Shown: positions 61,768 through 64,000 of the stretch, piece by piece | Layout: every line of letters begins with the position of its first letter | How positions within the stretch are numbered: position 1 is the first letter of the stretch | DNA from: Nocardiopsis metallicus | GTDB taxonomy: Bacteria > Actinomycetota > Actinomycetes > Streptosporangiales > Streptosporangiaceae | Direction of reading: 5' to 3' | Assembly: GCF_014201115.1 (NCBI RefSeq) | Contig: NZ_JACHDO010000001.1 | Location: forward strand, 5,332,001 to 5,396,000 | DNA: 64,000 nucleotides | Notes under the pieces: generated by a model | What the model was told of the DNA's origin: nothing | What the model saw: only the letters and a program-made list of their open reading frames with translations | Databases searched by the model: none | Position numbers and translations under genes: made by a program

Positions 61768-63580
61768 CAATGCCGTTTAGTTAGCGCTTCAGGCCAGATG
61801 TCAAGCCTGTAACACCACCCGCAACCACCCAGCACAAAGAACGGGACCTCCGATAGAAGCAGGAAATCGACCAAGATCCACCTGCGCCCGGAGGCCCCGT
61901 TGCCCGACCAGTATGCCACCACCACAACCTCTGCCACCCGCACGATCACCGTGGCCGCTGGAATCTACGCCCCCGGCCACCTGGGCGAGCTCACCCGCTA
62001 CCTCCCCTTCGACCTCATCGACGCCGCCCTGGAACACACCCGCACCCAGCAACAACGACTACGCCGCCTGCCCTCACGGGTCGGCGTCTACTTCGTGCTC
62101 GCCCTCACCCTGTTCCCCCACCTGGGATACGCCCGCGTCTGGGACACCCTCGTCGCAGGCCTGCACGGCCTACCCGTGCCCCGCCCCAGCCAATCCGCCC
62201 TCAGCCACCTACGCCGACGTTTGGGAGCCGGCCCGTTCAAAACCCTCTTCGAGACCCTCGCGGTTCCTTTGGCCCAACCCGCGACCCCCGGCACCCGCTA
62301 CCGGCACTGGCGCACCGTGGCCTTTGACGCCTGCCACTCGATCAAAGCCCCTGACAGCGAACGCAACCTCACCTGGCTCCGCAAAATCCACTACCAGCAA
62401 GGCGTGGAAGGCTACCCCCGCCTGCAGATCACCACCCTGTGCGAGACCGGCACCCGCTCCCTGCTGGGAGCCACCCTGACCCGAGCCCCCAGCGGCGAAC
62501 CCGACCAGGCCCGCCCCCTGCTGGGCCTGCTCACCCCCCAGATGCTGGTCCTGGCCGACCAGGCCTACCAAGGCAACACCTTCCTGGGCGAGCTCGCCAC
62601 CACCGGAGCCCAACTCCTGATCCGTTTGCACCCACGCCGCCGCCCCCGGGTGGAAACCCTGCTACCGGACGGCTCCTACCTCACCCACCTGGACGGGCTC
62701 AAACTCCGCGTCATCGAAGCCCGCATCACCGCCACCACCCAGGACGGGCAGCAGGCCAGGGGCGTGTACCGGCTGGCCACCACCCTGCTCGACCACCGCA
62801 CCGACCCCGCCCCACAGCTGCTGGCCCTCTACCACGAACGCTGGGAGATCGAATCGGCCTTCTACTCCCTGCGCCATACCCTGCTGCACCGTCGCGTGTT
62901 GCGCTCCCAGGACCCGGTCGGCCTGGAGCAGGAGGTGTGGGCCCTGTTGGCGCTCTACCAAGCGCTGCGCATGGCCATGGTCGAGGCGGTGGAGTCCCGG
63001 CCGGGCACCCACGCCGATCGGGCTGGGTTCACCACTGCCCTGAACACCGCCCGATGTCAGGTCATCACTGCCCAGCAGGTGCTGCCCGACGATGACGATC
63101 CCGGCCGGGGCGGAAGCATCGTTCAGGCGGTGTTGGACAACCTGCTCCCGGCCCGCCGTGCTCGGATCAGCGCGCGCAAGGTCAAGTGTCCTCAGTTGCG
63201 TTACGGCTACGCCGATCCCGAGCGGCCGCTCGCCACCCACCAGGTGCAGAAAGTGGAGTTGGAGATCTTGGCCCCTGCGCCTGGGGCCGTGGTGGGCCCC
63301 AAACAGTCCGCAGCTCAACCGCTGGCACCTGGAATCCGCCCTGGTGGGTCCAAGGAGCGCACGATGCGCCTGTTGGGTTCTGGTCCAGACCGAGGTTGGA
63401 GCCCGATCGAGGTGGCTCGGGCTTTGGGTTATCCCCATTACCGGAGTCTGGCCACGCAGATGGGCGTGTGGGTCCAGGAAGGGTTCCTGCAACGGATCGC
63501 TCGAGGCCGTTACACCCTGGCGCCACGGTGGGCGAGTTCGGGGTTGACAGCTCAGCCTGTCCCTTAACTAAACGGCATTG
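61768..63580 (+). mobile_element. IS4-family insertion sequence (1813 bp)
   Basis: Terminal repeats CAATGCCGTTTAGTTA (61768-61783) and its complement (63565-63580) are perfect. GTGACGAGGG is duplicated at 61758-61767 and 63581-63590, a ten-base target duplication. Confidence 0.92.
61900..63567 (+). CDS. IS4-family transposase
   Basis: GGAGG five bases before a TTG gives the start. The 555-residue protein has VYFVLALTLFPHLGYARVWDTL and SQSALSHLRRRLG in the N-terminal domain, the first Asp in TVAFDACHS, second in VLADQAYQG, and the YREK signature YHERWEIESAFYSLR. The C-terminal ~110 residues include a helix-turn-helix-like stretch (RGWSPIEVARALGYPHYRSL). It is intact, so the element may be mobile. 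Confidence 0.92.
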   Translation: MPDQYATTTTSATRTITVAAGIYAPGHLGELTRYLPFDLIDAALEHTRTQQQRLRRLPSRVGVYFVLALTLFPHLGYARVWDTLVAGLHGLPVPRPSQSALSHLRRRLGAGPFKTLFETLAVPLAQPATPGTRYRHWRTVAFDACHSIKAPDSERNLTWLRKIHYQQGVEGYPRLQITTLCETGTRSLLGATLTRAPSGEPDQARPLLGLLTPQMLVLADQAYQGNTFLGELATTGAQLLIRLHPRRRPRVETLLPDGSYLTHLDGLKLRVIEARITATTQDGQQARGVYRLATTLLDHRTDPAPQLLALYHERWEIESAFYSLRHTLLHRRVLRSQDPVGLEQEVWALLALYQALRMAMVEAVESRPGTHADRAGFTTALNTARCQVITAQQVLPDDDDPGRGGSIVQAVLDNLLPARRARISARKVKCPQLRYGYADPERPLATHQVQKVELEILAPAPGAVVGPKQSAAQPLAPGIRPGGSKERTMRLLGSGPDRGWSPIEVARALGYPHYRSLATQMGVWVQEGFLQRIARGRYTLAPRWASSGLTAQPVP

Positions 63581-64000
63581 GTGACGAGGGCGTTCTCACT
63601 GGTCGCCTTGACGACGTTGCGGGAGAACTCGGTGCCGAGCTCGGCGAGCCGGGCGTTGAGCTCGCGCAGCCGCTCCTGCTCCTGGTCGCCGAGGTCGGCA
63701 CCGGCCTTGACGAAGTCGAGTCGGTACCGCTCCAGCAGCCAGGACTCCTGGGGGTCGTCGGTGGTGACCTGCTGGACGCGGGCCCACAGCTCGCGCTTGA
63801 GGGAGATCGCGTCCCGGTGCCGGGCGGCGAGGGGGACGATCCTCTCCTCGATCTCACGGATGCCGTCGGTGGCGTCGGAGCCGGTCAGGGTGTGCAGCAC
63901 GACCTCGACCCGTTTGAGGGTGGCGCCGGAGCGCTCCAGCGCGGCGATGGTGTTGTCGAAGGTCGCGGGCTCCGGGTTGCGGACGATCGCGTCGACCTCG

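Larger units (their letters stand above)
60326..64000 (-). pseudogene. M3-family oligopeptidase, split by an IS4 element
   Basis: The C-terminal part (60326-61767) carries the zinc motif FHEFGHAIHGLL and the M3 segments FDEVETAFHEF and QFNQGFGTFEYLAAALLDW. The N-terminal part (63581-64000) reads VRNPEPATFDNTIAALERSG and continues past the window edge. Removing the IS and one copy of the ten-base duplication joins KATSENALVT to ADAADLDGLDEAQ in frame. The enzyme is a cytoplasmic zinc metallopeptidase (thimet-oligopeptidase or Dcp-like) that degrades short peptides. In this genome it is interrupted and presumably inactive. Confidence 0.88.

Noticed and set aside
60278..61780. 500-codon plus-strand open frame
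   Set aside because: It is the mirror of the M3 peptidase gene, whose zinc motif lies on the minus strand.

Overview
The window is a chromosomal segment of a high-GC actinomycete. The strong third-position GC, frequent GTG starts, the purA/purD/purC, pyrE, cutA and fba neighbourhood, a DUF3151 protein and a SigE-type ECF sigma factor fit a Nocardiopsis-like member of the Streptosporangiales. The genus is an inference from gene content, not from a marker gene.

Layout. (1) 1-23 kb is ordinary chromosome: the end of an alpha/beta-hydrolase-like gene, cutA, pyrE, a small membrane-anchored protein, class II fructose-bisphosphate aldolase, a secreted peptide with a three-gene ABC transport cluster, DUF3151, purA-purD-purC, murA, a winged-helix regulator, a collapsed AAA-ATPase/DUF4276 remnant, hisC, a lipoprotein, a MauE-type membrane protein with a Cys-rich exported partner, an ECF sigma factor and a type I ABC exporter. 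(2) A tRNA-Ser(GCT) at 23.16-23.25 kb is the attachment site for tandem integrated elements. The tRNA 3' segment recurs at 47.64 kb and 50.37 kb, with a decayed copy at 51.77 kb. (3) Element 1 (23.25-47.63 kb) carries a complete type I Wadjet system (jetABCD), an XRE/ImmA-IrrE/PIN-like trio beside a divergent XRE regulator, a truncated HNH-SF2 helicase, a RelE/AbrB toxin-antitoxin pair, several unknown genes and many IS elements. Its integrase is split by two IS copies and lacks its N-terminus. Element 2 (47.70-50.37 kb) is very small; its only intact recognisable cargo is an excisionase-fold HTH/PIN pair. (4) 51.8-64 kb returns to chromosome-like genes: glycerol dehydrogenase, an MFS exporter with an ArsR/DUF5937 regulator, and an M3 peptidase gene split by an IS4-family element.

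The most interesting unit lies outside the tRNA island: three overlapping genes at 56.35-60.27 kb encode a compact UvrD-like SF1 helicase, a DarT-like DNA ADP-ribosyltransferase, and an ADP-ribosylglycohydrolase fused to a VOC domain. The order suggests a toxin-antitoxin or phage-defence module in which an ADP-ribosylglycohydrolase takes the place of the usual DarG macrodomain or NADAR antidote.

Several IS insertions can be read in detail. Removing the IS and one copy of the target duplication restores an open frame in the island integrase (twice) and in the M3 peptidase. IS boundaries, duplications and reconstructed junctions were read by eye from the sequence.
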